Below, in pieces: positions 25,263-33,052 of a stretch of 64,000 nt of DNA. Numbering within the stretch: position 1 is the stretch's first letter; the number at the start of each line of letters is the position of its first letter. The DNA is taken from positions 62,001-126,000 of the forward strand of contig NZ_JAAOWU010000010.1 in assembly GCF_013778505.1 (NCBI RefSeq). Direction: 5' to 3'. The position numbers were made by a program, and so were the translations under genes. The notes under the pieces were generated by a model that searched no databases, was not told the DNA's origin, and saw only the letters and a list, made by a program, of their open reading frames with translations. Origin of the DNA: Pseudomonas sivasensis (GTDB lineage: Bacteria > Pseudomonadota > Gammaproteobacteria > Pseudomonadales > Pseudomonadaceae).

Positions 25263-26234
25263 TTATGAGTGGAGGTTTAATACGAGGGTTCGCGGGCGCT
25301 CCAGCCATGCGCCCTGTTCATCGGGAAACAACTCGACCAGCTCGATATGGCCGTCATGAATCGCTGTGATTCGACCATGATCCGGCCCGAGGTAATCGCC
25401 GACCGCCAGGCGATGCAACGTAGAGGCCTGGCGCAGCAGGACGAAAGTCTGCGCCCCGCGGGACAACGTGCCGACCATGTCGAACTGATCCACAGAGAGA
25501 CCTTCCAAGGCTCCACGCGAACGAGCCAGGTCTGGGGCAACAGCCGCCCGTCCACGCGAGTGATCGACGTGCAAGGCAAGGAGCTGGAACGGATCACGTA
25601 GACCGGAGGCGTCGTAGACAAAGGGTTGTTCTTGCAGGGCTGGCGCGCCCCGTTTAACGCTTTTCTGGCTACGCCAATAGCTCTTGGCCAGCAGATCAAG
25701 CCGCAGTAGCTTGCCATCACTTCGGAGAGCAACGTCATGCACCGTAGCGATGCGCGAGAGGCCACCTAGGGCACTCAGAAACGTCGCCAGGTCGTGATAG
25801 GCTCCGGTGACGCCGACCTGGACAGGCTGTTCGTTATAGAGCGGCCGAGACAGCTCATCCAACGGCGTGACGCTCTCTATCACCAACCCATTAGCCAGTG
25901 CTAACCGAGCGATGTCCTCCAGCAAGCCGGGCACCTCGGACTCACCAGGCAATTGCTGAAGAAGCCCGCTGACCTTTTCCTGCATCAGTTGGAACTGGCG
26001 AGCCTGGTCTTCAAGATCCGCGGCCACGTCAGTTTTTTCCGCGCGTTGCTGCTGCAGGGCAACACCTTGAACCTCGACCTGTCGCAATCGCTCCCGTGAT
26101 GAGCTCAGGTATAGAAGGTCACCCACCACCAGCACTATGCCGGCCAGCGCACAGCCCAGCAGGACTTTGCCAGGTAAGGGCCATTTTGCAGCGTTGTGAG
26201 TCAGCGCGGAAAATTCGAGCCTGGGCAGGCTCAT
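25263..26234 (-). CDS. PilO-PilP fusion protein of the type IV pilus alignment complex
   Basis: One uninterrupted 323-residue frame joins two normally separate proteins. Residues 1-188 are PilO: a transmembrane helix (VLLGCALAGIVLVVGDLLYL), a coiled coil, and the ferredoxin-like domain with PGLLEDIARLALANGL and GAYHDLATFLSALGGLSRI. From about 195 the sequence is PilP: FVYDASGLRDPFQ, then the HR beta-sandwich with FDMVGTLSRG, RLAVGDYLGPDHGRI and WLERPRTLVLN. The PilP lipoprotein signal and lipobox are absent. Normally PilP is a lipid-anchored link from PilN/PilO to PilQ; here that link would be covalent. Junction near 25664. It overlaps pilN as ATGA. Confidence 0.92.
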   Translation of the reverse strand: MSLPRLEFSALTHNAAKWPLPGKVLLGCALAGIVLVVGDLLYLSSSRERLRQVEVQGVALQQQRAEKTDVAADLEDQARQFQLMQEKVSGLLQQLPGESEVPGLLEDIARLALANGLVIESVTPLDELSRPLYNEQPVQVGVTGAYHDLATFLSALGGLSRIATVHDVALRSDGKLLRLDLLAKSYWRSQKSVKRGAPALQEQPFVYDASGLRDPFQLLALHVDHSRGRAAVAPDLARSRGALEGLSVDQFDMVGTLSRGAQTFVLLRQASTLHRLAVGDYLGPDHGRITAIHDGHIELVELFPDEQGAWLERPRTLVLNLHS

Positions 26235-26782
26235 GGCTGGGCCTCGGAGGATTCTCCCTGGCGTACCATCAACTGGAATTCGTTGGTGCCGCGAGCGCCG
26301 TCGGCTCGCACATGTTGCAGGCGCGTAGAGTGTGCACCTTCGGAGGCTTCCAGGCGGCGCATCAACTGGGCAATGTCCTGGCTGGATTCAGCGCTGCCAC
26401 TGATACTCACCGTATCGCCTTTGGCGACGACCTCATGCAAATGCACGCCATCAGGGACCGCACGGGCCAACTGATCGAGCAGTTGTGCGCCGGCGGAGCG
26501 ATTATCGTGCAAGTCTTGTACGACCTTCATGCGTTCCGCCAGTTGCTGGCTTTGCACCTGAAGGTCATCAATGGTCTTGATACGCGAGTCCAGCACGGCG
26601 ACGTCCTTGCTCGCATGATTATTGCGCGTCACCTGCCGGTCGATCGCCTGGTCGATCACCTGATCCGCCAGCCACACCGCCGCAAGCGCCACGCAGGCAA
26701 ACGCCGCCAGCAGCATCAGGAAATATTTACGCCGCCGTTCCGCCAGCGCCTGGCGCCAAGGCAAAAAATTGATTCGTGTCAT
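26231..26782 (-). CDS. pilN: Type IV pilus assembly protein PilN
   Basis: This 183-residue inner-membrane protein opens MTRINFLPWRQ, the conserved N-terminal peptide that docks into cytoplasmic PilM. One transmembrane helix (about 22-40), a coiled coil and a periplasmic ferredoxin-like domain follow. It heterodimerises with PilO in the alignment subcomplex. The ATG at 26782 overlaps the pilM stop as ATGA and is clearly the correct start; an earlier in-frame start lies inside pilM. The docking motif is intact although its partner PilM is not. Confidence 0.93.
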   Translation of the reverse strand: MTRINFLPWRQALAERRRKYFLMLLAAFACVALAAVWLADQVIDQAIDRQVTRNNHASKDVAVLDSRIKTIDDLQVQSQQLAERMKVVQDLHDNRSAGAQLLDQLARAVPDGVHLHEVVAKGDTVSISGSAESSQDIAQLMRRLEASEGAHSTRLQHVRADGARGTNEFQLMVRQGESSEAQP

Positions 26783-27435
26783 CCAGCGAAACTCCTCAGG
26801 GCCAACCCGCAAGCGACTCCCATCCCAGGGGCATCGACGACCCACTGTGTACCATCAACTCGATGGCCAAGTGTGAAGCTGGCGAAATCCTGACTGCAAG
26901 CGTGCGCCAATGCAAACTCTTCGATGTCCACGACACTGGTCGCCAACCCAGCCAGCGCCAAAACGGCTTCACGGGCCTCGACGTGCTCCTTGAGACAGGC
27001 TGCCAGCAATACCTCGACCCGCGCTGCCCCCTGCGCCGAAATGCCCTGAACCTGAAAATCCAGTGCCACTTCATCCAGCGGATAAGGAATGTATTGATCT
27101 GCTTCCATCTGAATCCTCCAGGCCATTTCGTCATCACTCAGCCCTGCAGGCATTTCAATTACCCGAGTAATCACCGAAGGCCCCGCAACGGCAACAGCCG
27201 CCCGCTTGGCCGACGTGCCAAGCCGAGACAGTGCGATGTAAAGCGCCTGCCCAATACCTTCCAGGTCCAGCAGGGTGCCATCGACTACCGAATGGGCAGA
27301 CAGCGCCTGTGTGGCGTAGCTTTGCACGGTGTAACCGCTGGCTGAACGACTGATTTCAACCAGCTTGATCCCCGCTTCATTGATGTCGACGCCCAGGACG
27401 GTGTCGTCTTTTCGCCTGAAAAATCCCTTTTCCAT
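26779..27435 (-). CDS. pilM: Type IV pilus protein PilM with a large internal deletion
   Basis: This 218-residue protein keeps both ends of PilM but not its middle. The N-terminal part is normal (TVLGVDINEAGIKLVEISRS, then ADQYIPYPLDEVALDFQVQG and a LAGLATSVVDIEEFALA segment). It then jumps within about 25 residues to the C-terminal GVACGLALRSF. P. aeruginosa PilM has about 354 residues, so roughly 135 are missing, including the region forming the second half of the actin-like ATP fold. The reading frame is kept and the gene is still coupled to pilN. It is either a decayed gene or a minimal PilM. GGGGAG precedes the ATG at 27435. Confidence 0.9.
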   Translation of the reverse strand: MEKGFFRRKDDTVLGVDINEAGIKLVEISRSASGYTVQSYATQALSAHSVVDGTLLDLEGIGQALYIALSRLGTSAKRAAVAVAGPSVITRVIEMPAGLSDDEMAWRIQMEADQYIPYPLDEVALDFQVQGISAQGAARVEVLLAACLKEHVEAREAVLALAGLATSVVDIEEFALAHACSQDFASFTLGHRVDGTQWVVDAPGMGVACGLALRSFAG

Positions 27436-27653
27436 AAAACTCCCCAAAACTTTCCCTGTCATAACGCCTGATTGCGGCTGGGCGCCGCGCATTCGGTCGG
27501 CATGTTGAAGTGGCGCGAATGACGCCCCAACCCGAAAAATGCTTTAATGCCCAGCGTTTTTTCCCGCTTTTTCTCTGCTGCCCGGGTCGATCCATCGTTT
27601 GCCATGCATGCCCCGACGCCTAACTCATTCTTTTCTCTGGAAATCCAAAAGCC
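27436..27653. promoter_or_regulatory. Divergent spacer between pilM and mrcA
   Basis: These 218 bases separate two divergently transcribed units and must contain both promoters. No strong consensus box or inverted repeat stood out. Confidence 0.35.
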
Positions 27654-30116
27654 TTGATTCGTCTGCTGAAGTTTTTCGGGTACTCCATTGTCGCGATCGT
27701 CTGCGGGCTACTGCTCGTACTCAGCGGGGCCTACCTCTACCTTAGTCCGGGTTTACCCTCCGTAGAGGCACTCAGAAGTATCCAGTTGCAGATTCCTTTG
27801 CGGGTCTACAGCAGCGATGAAAAACTGATCGCGGAGTTCGGCGAAATGCGCCGCACACCGATCCGTTTTGCCGACATTCCGCCCAATTTCATCAGCGCCC
27901 TGCTGTCAGCCGAAGATGATAATTTTGCCAACCACTATGGCGTCGACCCCAGCAGCCTGGTTCGCGCCGCCACACAATTGGTAAAAAGCGGACACATTCA
28001 ATCCGGCGGCAGCACCATCACCATGCAGGTGGCGAAGAACTTCTTCCTCACAAGCGAACGCAGCTTTTCGCGTAAAGCCACCGAGATCCTGCTGGCATTG
28101 CAGATCGAGCGTCAGCTGACCAAGGACGAGATCCTTGAGCTTTACGTTAACAAGATCTACTTGGGCAACCGCGCCTACGGCATCGAAGCCGCGTCCCAGG
28201 TGTACTACGGCAAGTCCATTCGCGACGCCAGCCTGGCGCAGATGGCGATGATTGCCGGCCTTCCAAAGGCGCCTTCGCGCTTCAACCCACTGGCCAACCC
28301 GGCGCGCAGTAAAGAGCGCCGCGACTGGATCCTTGGGCGCATGTACAAACTGGGCAAGATCGACCAAGCCGCTTATGAAAGCGCGATAGCCGAACCACTG
28401 AACGCCAGCTATCACGTACCGACACCGGAAGTGAACGCACCCTATATCGCTGAAATGGCACGTGCGGAGATGGTCGGCCGTTATGGCAGCGAGGCCTACA
28501 CTGAAGGCTTCCGCGTGACGACGACGGTTCCGAGCAACTTGCAGGACATCGCCAATGACGCAGTGCATTCCGGCCTGATCACTTACGACCAGCGCCACGG
28601 CTACCGAGGCCCTGAATCGCGCTTGCCGGGCAAAACCCTGAGCGCCTGGACGACCGAGCTGGGTAAACAGCGCGCGATCAGCGGGCTGGAGCCGGCCATC
28701 GTCACCCAGGTGAAGAAAGATGGCCTGCAGGTACTGACACGCACCGGCGAAGCCCACGTAGCCTGGGACAGCATGAAGTGGGCACGCCCGTTCCTGAACA
28801 CCAATAGCATGGGCCCGATGCCCAAGCAGCCGTCAGACGTCGCGCAAGTGGGCGACCTGATCCGCGTGCTACGTCAGAAAGACGACAGTCTTAAATTCAG
28901 CCAAGTACCGCTGGCCCAAGGTGCGCTGGTCTCGTTGGACCCGCAGAACGGTGCAATCCGCGCCCTGGTGGGTGGCTTCGCCTTTGAGCAGAGCAACTAC
29001 AACCGTGCCACCCAGGCCAAGCGCCAGCCGGGATCAAGCTTCAAGCCGTTTATCTATAGTGCCGCACTGGATAACGGCTACACCGCCGCCAGTCTGGTCA
29101 ACGATGCACCGATCGTGTTTGTCGACGAGTACCTGGACAAGGTCTGGCGCCCGAAAAACGACACCAACACGTTCCTTGGCCCTATCCGTATCCGCGAGGC
29201 GTTGTACAAGTCGCGCAACCTGGTGTCGATCCGCTTGCTGCAGGCGATGGGCGTCGGCAAGACCATCGATTACATGACGCGTTTTGGCTTCAGCAAGTCA
29301 GACCTGCCTCCTAACCTGTCCCTGGCGCTCGGCACGGCAACCCTCACGCCGATGGAAATTGCCACCGGCTGGAGCACGTTTGCCAACGGCGGCTACAAAA
29401 TCGCGCCGTACCTGATCGACAAGATCGAAAGCCGCAATGGCGACACCCTGTTCACCGCCAACCCACCGCGCGTGCCGGGTGATGTGGTCAACGGCGTGGC
29501 GGCCACTGACGGGTTGGCAGCGCCGAGCAACGGCGGTATTACCATCGAGCCGACACCAGGCGCCTCGCCAGCCGTAAACACCGCTGCAACCGAACCACAG
29601 GCACCTGCCGTGGCCGAGCGCATCGTGGATGGCCGCACGACGTATATCCTCAACAGCATCCTCGAAGACGTGATCAAGAAAGGCACCGGACGCCGCGCAC
29701 TGGCCTTGGGCCGTGCGGACATCGCGGGCAAGACCGGTACCACCAACGAATCCAAGGACGCCTGGTTCTCCGGCTATAACGCCGACTACGTGACTACCGT
29801 GTGGACCGGCTATGACCAGCCCGAAAGCCTCGGTCGTCGAGAGTTCGGTGGCACCGTCGCACTGCCGATCTGGATGAGCTACATGGGCGCAGCCTTGAAA
29901 GACAAACCGCTGCATACCCAGCCGGAGCCGGAAGGCATCCTTAGCCTGCGGATCGACCCGGTGAGTGGCCGTGCGGCATCGCCAAGCACGCCGAATGCGT
30001 ACTTCGAACTGTTCAAGAGCGAAGACACGCCGCCGTCGGTCAATGAACTGGGTAACGGCGTTGCACCGGGCAGCCCGCTGCCGGCAGATGAGGCGGCGCC
30101 GATCGACCTGTTCTAA
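27654..30116 (+). CDS. mrcA: Penicillin-binding protein 1A (bifunctional peptidoglycan synthase)
   Basis: This 820-residue inner-membrane enzyme polymerises and cross-links peptidoglycan. A short cytoplasmic tail and one transmembrane helix are followed by the GT51 glycosyltransferase domain (catalytic Glu in LSAEDDNFANHYGVD, then GGSTITMQVAKNFFL), an OB-like insertion, and the transpeptidase domain with the active-site serine in KRQPGSSFKPFIY, the SRN motif in KSRNLVSIR and KTGTTNESKDAWF. It begins at a TTG codon, which gives the expected N-terminus of PonA. A REPIN and a terminator follow. Confidence 0.97.
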   Translation: MIRLLKFFGYSIVAIVCGLLLVLSGAYLYLSPGLPSVEALRSIQLQIPLRVYSSDEKLIAEFGEMRRTPIRFADIPPNFISALLSAEDDNFANHYGVDPSSLVRAATQLVKSGHIQSGGSTITMQVAKNFFLTSERSFSRKATEILLALQIERQLTKDEILELYVNKIYLGNRAYGIEAASQVYYGKSIRDASLAQMAMIAGLPKAPSRFNPLANPARSKERRDWILGRMYKLGKIDQAAYESAIAEPLNASYHVPTPEVNAPYIAEMARAEMVGRYGSEAYTEGFRVTTTVPSNLQDIANDAVHSGLITYDQRHGYRGPESRLPGKTLSAWTTELGKQRAISGLEPAIVTQVKKDGLQVLTRTGEAHVAWDSMKWARPFLNTNSMGPMPKQPSDVAQVGDLIRVLRQKDDSLKFSQVPLAQGALVSLDPQNGAIRALVGGFAFEQSNYNRATQAKRQPGSSFKPFIYSAALDNGYTAASLVNDAPIVFVDEYLDKVWRPKNDTNTFLGPIRIREALYKSRNLVSIRLLQAMGVGKTIDYMTRFGFSKSDLPPNLSLALGTATLTPMEIATGWSTFANGGYKIAPYLIDKIESRNGDTLFTANPPRVPGDVVNGVAATDGLAAPSNGGITIEPTPGASPAVNTAATEPQAPAVAERIVDGRTTYILNSILEDVIKKGTGRRALALGRADIAGKTGTTNESKDAWFSGYNADYVTTVWTGYDQPESLGRREFGGTVALPIWMSYMGAALKDKPLHTQPEPEGILSLRIDPVSGRAASPSTPNAYFELFKSEDTPPSVNELGNGVAPGSPLPADEAAPIDLF

Positions 30117-30142
30117 CGGAGTCTGTGTTTGAACACAGATCC

Positions 30143-30237
30143 AATGTGGGAGGGGGCTTGCCCCCGATACCAGTGGAGCAGCCAACTCATCAAGTGGCTG
30201 ACACTCCGCCATCGGGAGCAAGCCCCCTCCCACCTTT
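30143..30237. repeat. REPIN, copy 2
   Basis: An inverted pair of REP units: left AATGTGGGAGGGGGCTTGCC followed by CCCGAT, right ATCGGGAGCAAGCC followed by CCCTCCCACC. It begins 27 bases after the mrcA stop, in the spacer convergent with maeB. Confidence 0.93.
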
Positions 30238-30276
30238 GGTTCTGCGCAGGCCGTGTTTTTTTATAGCCACACAGCA

Positions 30277-30310
30277 AAAAGCCCCGACTCGCGAGAGCCG
30301 GGGCTTTTTG
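30277..30310. terminator. Bidirectional terminator between mrcA and maeB
   Basis: A GC-rich stem (AAAAAGCCCC against GGGGCTTTTT, extended by CTC/GAG after one mismatch) with a GCGA tetraloop carries A and T tracts on both sides, so it can stop transcripts from both convergent genes. Confidence 0.9.
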
Positions 30311-30328
30311 TTGGTGCGCTACAACGGC

Positions 30329-31597
30329 TTAGCCGTTGAACACATCATCCACGCTTTGCAGCGGGTAGTTCTTCGGATACGGCAGGGTGGCCACACCGGT
30401 CTCGATGGCGGCTTTGGCCACGGCATCGGAGATCAGGGTGATCAGGCGCTTATCCATTGGTTTCGGAATGATGTACTCACGACCGAATTCCAGCTTGGCA
30501 CCACCGTAGGCATCGCACACGTCCTGAGGCACCGGCAGCTTGGCCAGTTCACGCAGGGCATTGGCGGCAGCTACTTTCATCTCTTCGTTGATGCGCTTGG
30601 CGCGAACGTCCAGGGCACCACGGAAGATGAACGGGAAGCCCAGAACGTTGTTGACCTGGTTCGGGTAGTCCGAACGACCGGTGGCCATGATCACGTCGTT
30701 ACGAGTGGCGTGAGCCAGTTCCGGCGAGATCTCTGGGTCCGGGTTGGAGCAGGCGAATACGATCGGGTTGGCCGCCATGGACTTCAGACCTTCGGCGCTC
30801 AGCAGGTTCGGGCCGGACAGGCCGACGAACACGTCTGCACCGTCAAGGGCGTCAGCCAGGGTGCGCTTGGAGGACGGGTGGGCAAACATCGCCTTGTACT
30901 GGTTCAGATCGGTACGCTCGGACTGGATCACGCCCTTGCTGTCGACCATGTAGATGTTTTCCAGCTTGGCGCCCATGCTCACGATCAGCTTCATGCAGGA
31001 GATGGCCGCAGCACCGGCGCCCAGGCAGACGATTTTGGCATCGGACAGGGTTTTACCAGCGATTTCCAGGGCGTTGATCATGCCGGCCGCGGTAACGATC
31101 GCGGTGCCGTGCTGGTCATCGTGGAATACCGGAATGTCGCACTGTTCGATCAGGGCCTTTTCGATCTCGAAGCACTCAGGTGCCTTGATGTCTTCCAGGT
31201 TGATGCCACCGAAGGTGATGGAGATACGCTTGACGGTGTCGATGAAGGCCTGCGGGCTCTCGGAATCGACTTCGATGTCGAAAACGTCGATGCCGGCGAA
31301 GCGCTTGAACAGCACGCCTTTACCTTCCATGACTGGCTTGGAAGCCAATGGGCCGAGGTTGCCCAGGCCAAGAATCGCGGTGCCATCGGAAATCACTGCA
31401 ACCAGGTTGCCCTTGCCTGTGTACTTGTACGCCAGCTCGGGATCACGAGCGATTTCACGTACGGGCTCAGCCACGCCGGGGCTGTAGGCCAACGACAGAT
31501 CGCGGGCAGTGGCAGTGGCTTTGGTGAGCTCTACACTCAGCTTTCCTGGACGAGGATGGGCATGATATTCGAGAGCGGCAGTTTTCAAATCAGACAT
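30329..31597 (-). CDS. maeB: Malic enzyme (short form, NADP type by homology)
   Basis: This 422-residue cytosolic enzyme oxidatively decarboxylates malate to pyruvate and supplies NADPH. It contains the malic domain (SLAYSPGVAEPVREIA with catalytic Tyr, and FHDDQHGTAIVTAAG with metal ligands) and an NAD(P)-binding Rossmann domain (VCLGAGAAAISCMKLI, then FACSNPDPEISPELA). It lacks the C-terminal phosphotransacetylase-like domain of the 750-residue MaeB of enteric bacteria. Cofactor preference cannot be fixed from sequence alone. Confidence 0.92.
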   Translation of the reverse strand: MSDLKTAALEYHAHPRPGKLSVELTKATATARDLSLAYSPGVAEPVREIARDPELAYKYTGKGNLVAVISDGTAILGLGNLGPLASKPVMEGKGVLFKRFAGIDVFDIEVDSESPQAFIDTVKRISITFGGINLEDIKAPECFEIEKALIEQCDIPVFHDDQHGTAIVTAAGMINALEIAGKTLSDAKIVCLGAGAAAISCMKLIVSMGAKLENIYMVDSKGVIQSERTDLNQYKAMFAHPSSKRTLADALDGADVFVGLSGPNLLSAEGLKSMAANPIVFACSNPDPEISPELAHATRNDVIMATGRSDYPNQVNNVLGFPFIFRGALDVRAKRINEEMKVAAANALRELAKLPVPQDVCDAYGGAKLEFGREYIIPKPMDKRLITLISDAVAKAAIETGVATLPYPKNYPLQSVDDVFNG

Positions 31598-31778
31598 ATC
31601 GGCATTCCGCTTTTACTGTTGGTCGACGGACCGCCGAGGATACTCGTGTCGTAAAGCCCCTACAAGACTGGGCAGTCACAGGTGTCAAGGCCCCGAAACG
31701 ACGTACTTTAGTCTAAAGCCACGGTATACAAGGGCTAGACTGTTCACAATCGACATAAAAAATGTCTACAATTTTTTA

Positions 31779-32585
31779 TTAAAACGTCAATTTAATCATG
31801 CTGGCGTCGGTCAGCGGCAACAGCCAACGCGCATGATCGTGTTTCAGGCCGCCGCGCTTGGAGCGATCCTGCACCCAACCCCGAGCCTCGACTACCTTGC
31901 CTTGCAGACCATTAAGCAGACCGACATCGAATGTGTGGGCCAGATCGGGTGCAATGCGTAATACCAGTGAACGCTCCAATTCTATCCAGATGCCACCTCG
32001 ATTGCGTTCGATCTTGCTTACGCGGCCGCTGACCAAGGCAAAGCCGGATTGCTTGAGCTGCGCCACGGGCTGTATTGGCGATTGCCGCCAGAGGCCCAGA
32101 CTTGCCTGACGGGCGCGGTTTTCAGCAGCTTGCTGGCAGGCGACGAGATCCACATTGGGCGCGACGCCCACCTGGAATCCAAGGCCCTCAGCCAGCAATT
32201 GCGCCTCCAGGTTCTCGCCATTGCCACCGTAAAGGTGGGCCAGGGTACGACCGTAATGATCTTTAGGCTCGCGCCCCGGCACCAGGCCGACGCGACCGCC
32301 GCTGGCCGCCACCAACGCCTGCAAACGCTGGCGAGCAGCGACAGAATAGGGCTCATCGGTTCGGCCCTTTTTGCCGGTCTCCGGCGCATTAAGGCCGATC
32401 ATCCGCACGCTGCGGCCATCCTTGAGACGTACGGTATCGCCATCAACCACACGCTGCACCTCGACCTGGGACACGGACGTCGGTGCAGGGCAAAACACCT
32501 CGGCCTGAACAGCCGACAGCCAAATCCCAGGCACAAAAAAGGCGCCCGCAAGGGACGCCTTTTTCAACAGCTGGCAAAAGCCCAT
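31779..32585 (-). CDS. Secreted thermonuclease-family protein (SNase-like)
   Basis: This 268-residue protein has a signal peptide ending near AVQA and a staphylococcal nuclease fold. The catalytic signature is visible: VVDGDTVRLKDGRSVRMIGL with the calcium-site Asp and first Arg, then the Glu in NAPETGKKG, and a second Arg in DHYGRTLAHLY. A C-terminal OB-like extension of about 100 residues follows. Its position next to rpmE is conserved in Pseudomonas. The first codons coincide with a strong terminator for rpmE. It probably degrades nucleic acid in the periplasm or outside. Confidence 0.88.
   Translation of the reverse strand: MGFCQLLKKASLAGAFFVPGIWLSAVQAEVFCPAPTSVSQVEVQRVVDGDTVRLKDGRSVRMIGLNAPETGKKGRTDEPYSVAARQRLQALVAASGGRVGLVPGREPKDHYGRTLAHLYGGNGENLEAQLLAEGLGFQVGVAPNVDLVACQQAAENRARQASLGLWRQSPIQPVAQLKQSGFALVSGRVSKIERNRGGIWIELERSLVLRIAPDLAHTFDVGLLNGLQGKVVEARGWVQDRSKRGGLKHDHARWLLPLTDASMIKLTF
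32536..32564 (-). terminator. Terminator of rpmE embedded in the nuclease signal-peptide codons
   Basis: The stem AAAAAGGCGCCC pairs with GGG-A-CGCCTTTTT around a GCAA loop, with one bulged base. Read on the minus strand it ends in six T residues. It lies 36 bases after the rpmE stop and falls entirely within codons 8-17 of the nuclease gene (residues KKASLAGAFF). Confidence 0.85.
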
Positions 32586-32599
32586 AAGGCCTTTGAGCC

Positions 32600-32830
32600 T
32601 TACTCTGCTGGAGTAGCAGGCTTCTTGCCGAAAGCACCAAAGCGATCTGCGAAGCGCTGTACGCGGCCGCCGGTGTCCAGAGTCTTCTGCTTACCGGTGT
32701 AGAACGGGTGGCACTCGTTGCATACGTCAGTACCCAGTGGCTTGCACAGGTTCGAGCGAGTTTCGAACTTGTTGCCGCAGCTGCAGGTTACTTCGATGGT
32801 TTCGTACGCTGGATGGATATCGGCTTTCAT
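32600..32830 (-). CDS. rpmE: 50S ribosomal protein L31
   Basis: This 76-residue ribosomal protein is the zinc-containing L31 form: Cys16 and Cys18 (VTCSCGN) and Cys37 and Cys40 (VCNECHPFYTG) form the zinc site. L31 bridges the two ribosomal subunits. ATG 32830 gives the standard MKADIHPAYE start; the 18 codons upstream in frame are not part of the family. It is divergent from priA. Confidence 0.97.
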   Translation of the reverse strand: MKADIHPAYETIEVTCSCGNKFETRSNLCKPLGTDVCNECHPFYTGKQKTLDTGGRVQRFADRFGAFGKKPATPAE

Positions 32831-33052
32831 GGCACTTCCTCGGGCTAGCGTGCCGCCACTCGACACTATTGTCGAATACCGCACGTAATTAGGCCGCGGA
32901 TTCTACCAGACCTTTTTAAACGCGCAAGCGGCCCTTGCGGCCGATTCCCAACATAAAAGCTCCTTTCATCAGAAAACCATGGCATACCCAAGCCTTGCCC
33001 TGTCTGCTAGGCTCCCGCCCTTCCTCATCACCCTCCTTATATGGAACCCCGC

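Noticed and set aside
26779..27435. PilM treated simply as a pseudogene
   Set aside because: No frameshift or stop is present, both ends are conserved and coupling to pilN is kept, so I report it as a shortened gene with decay as an alternative.
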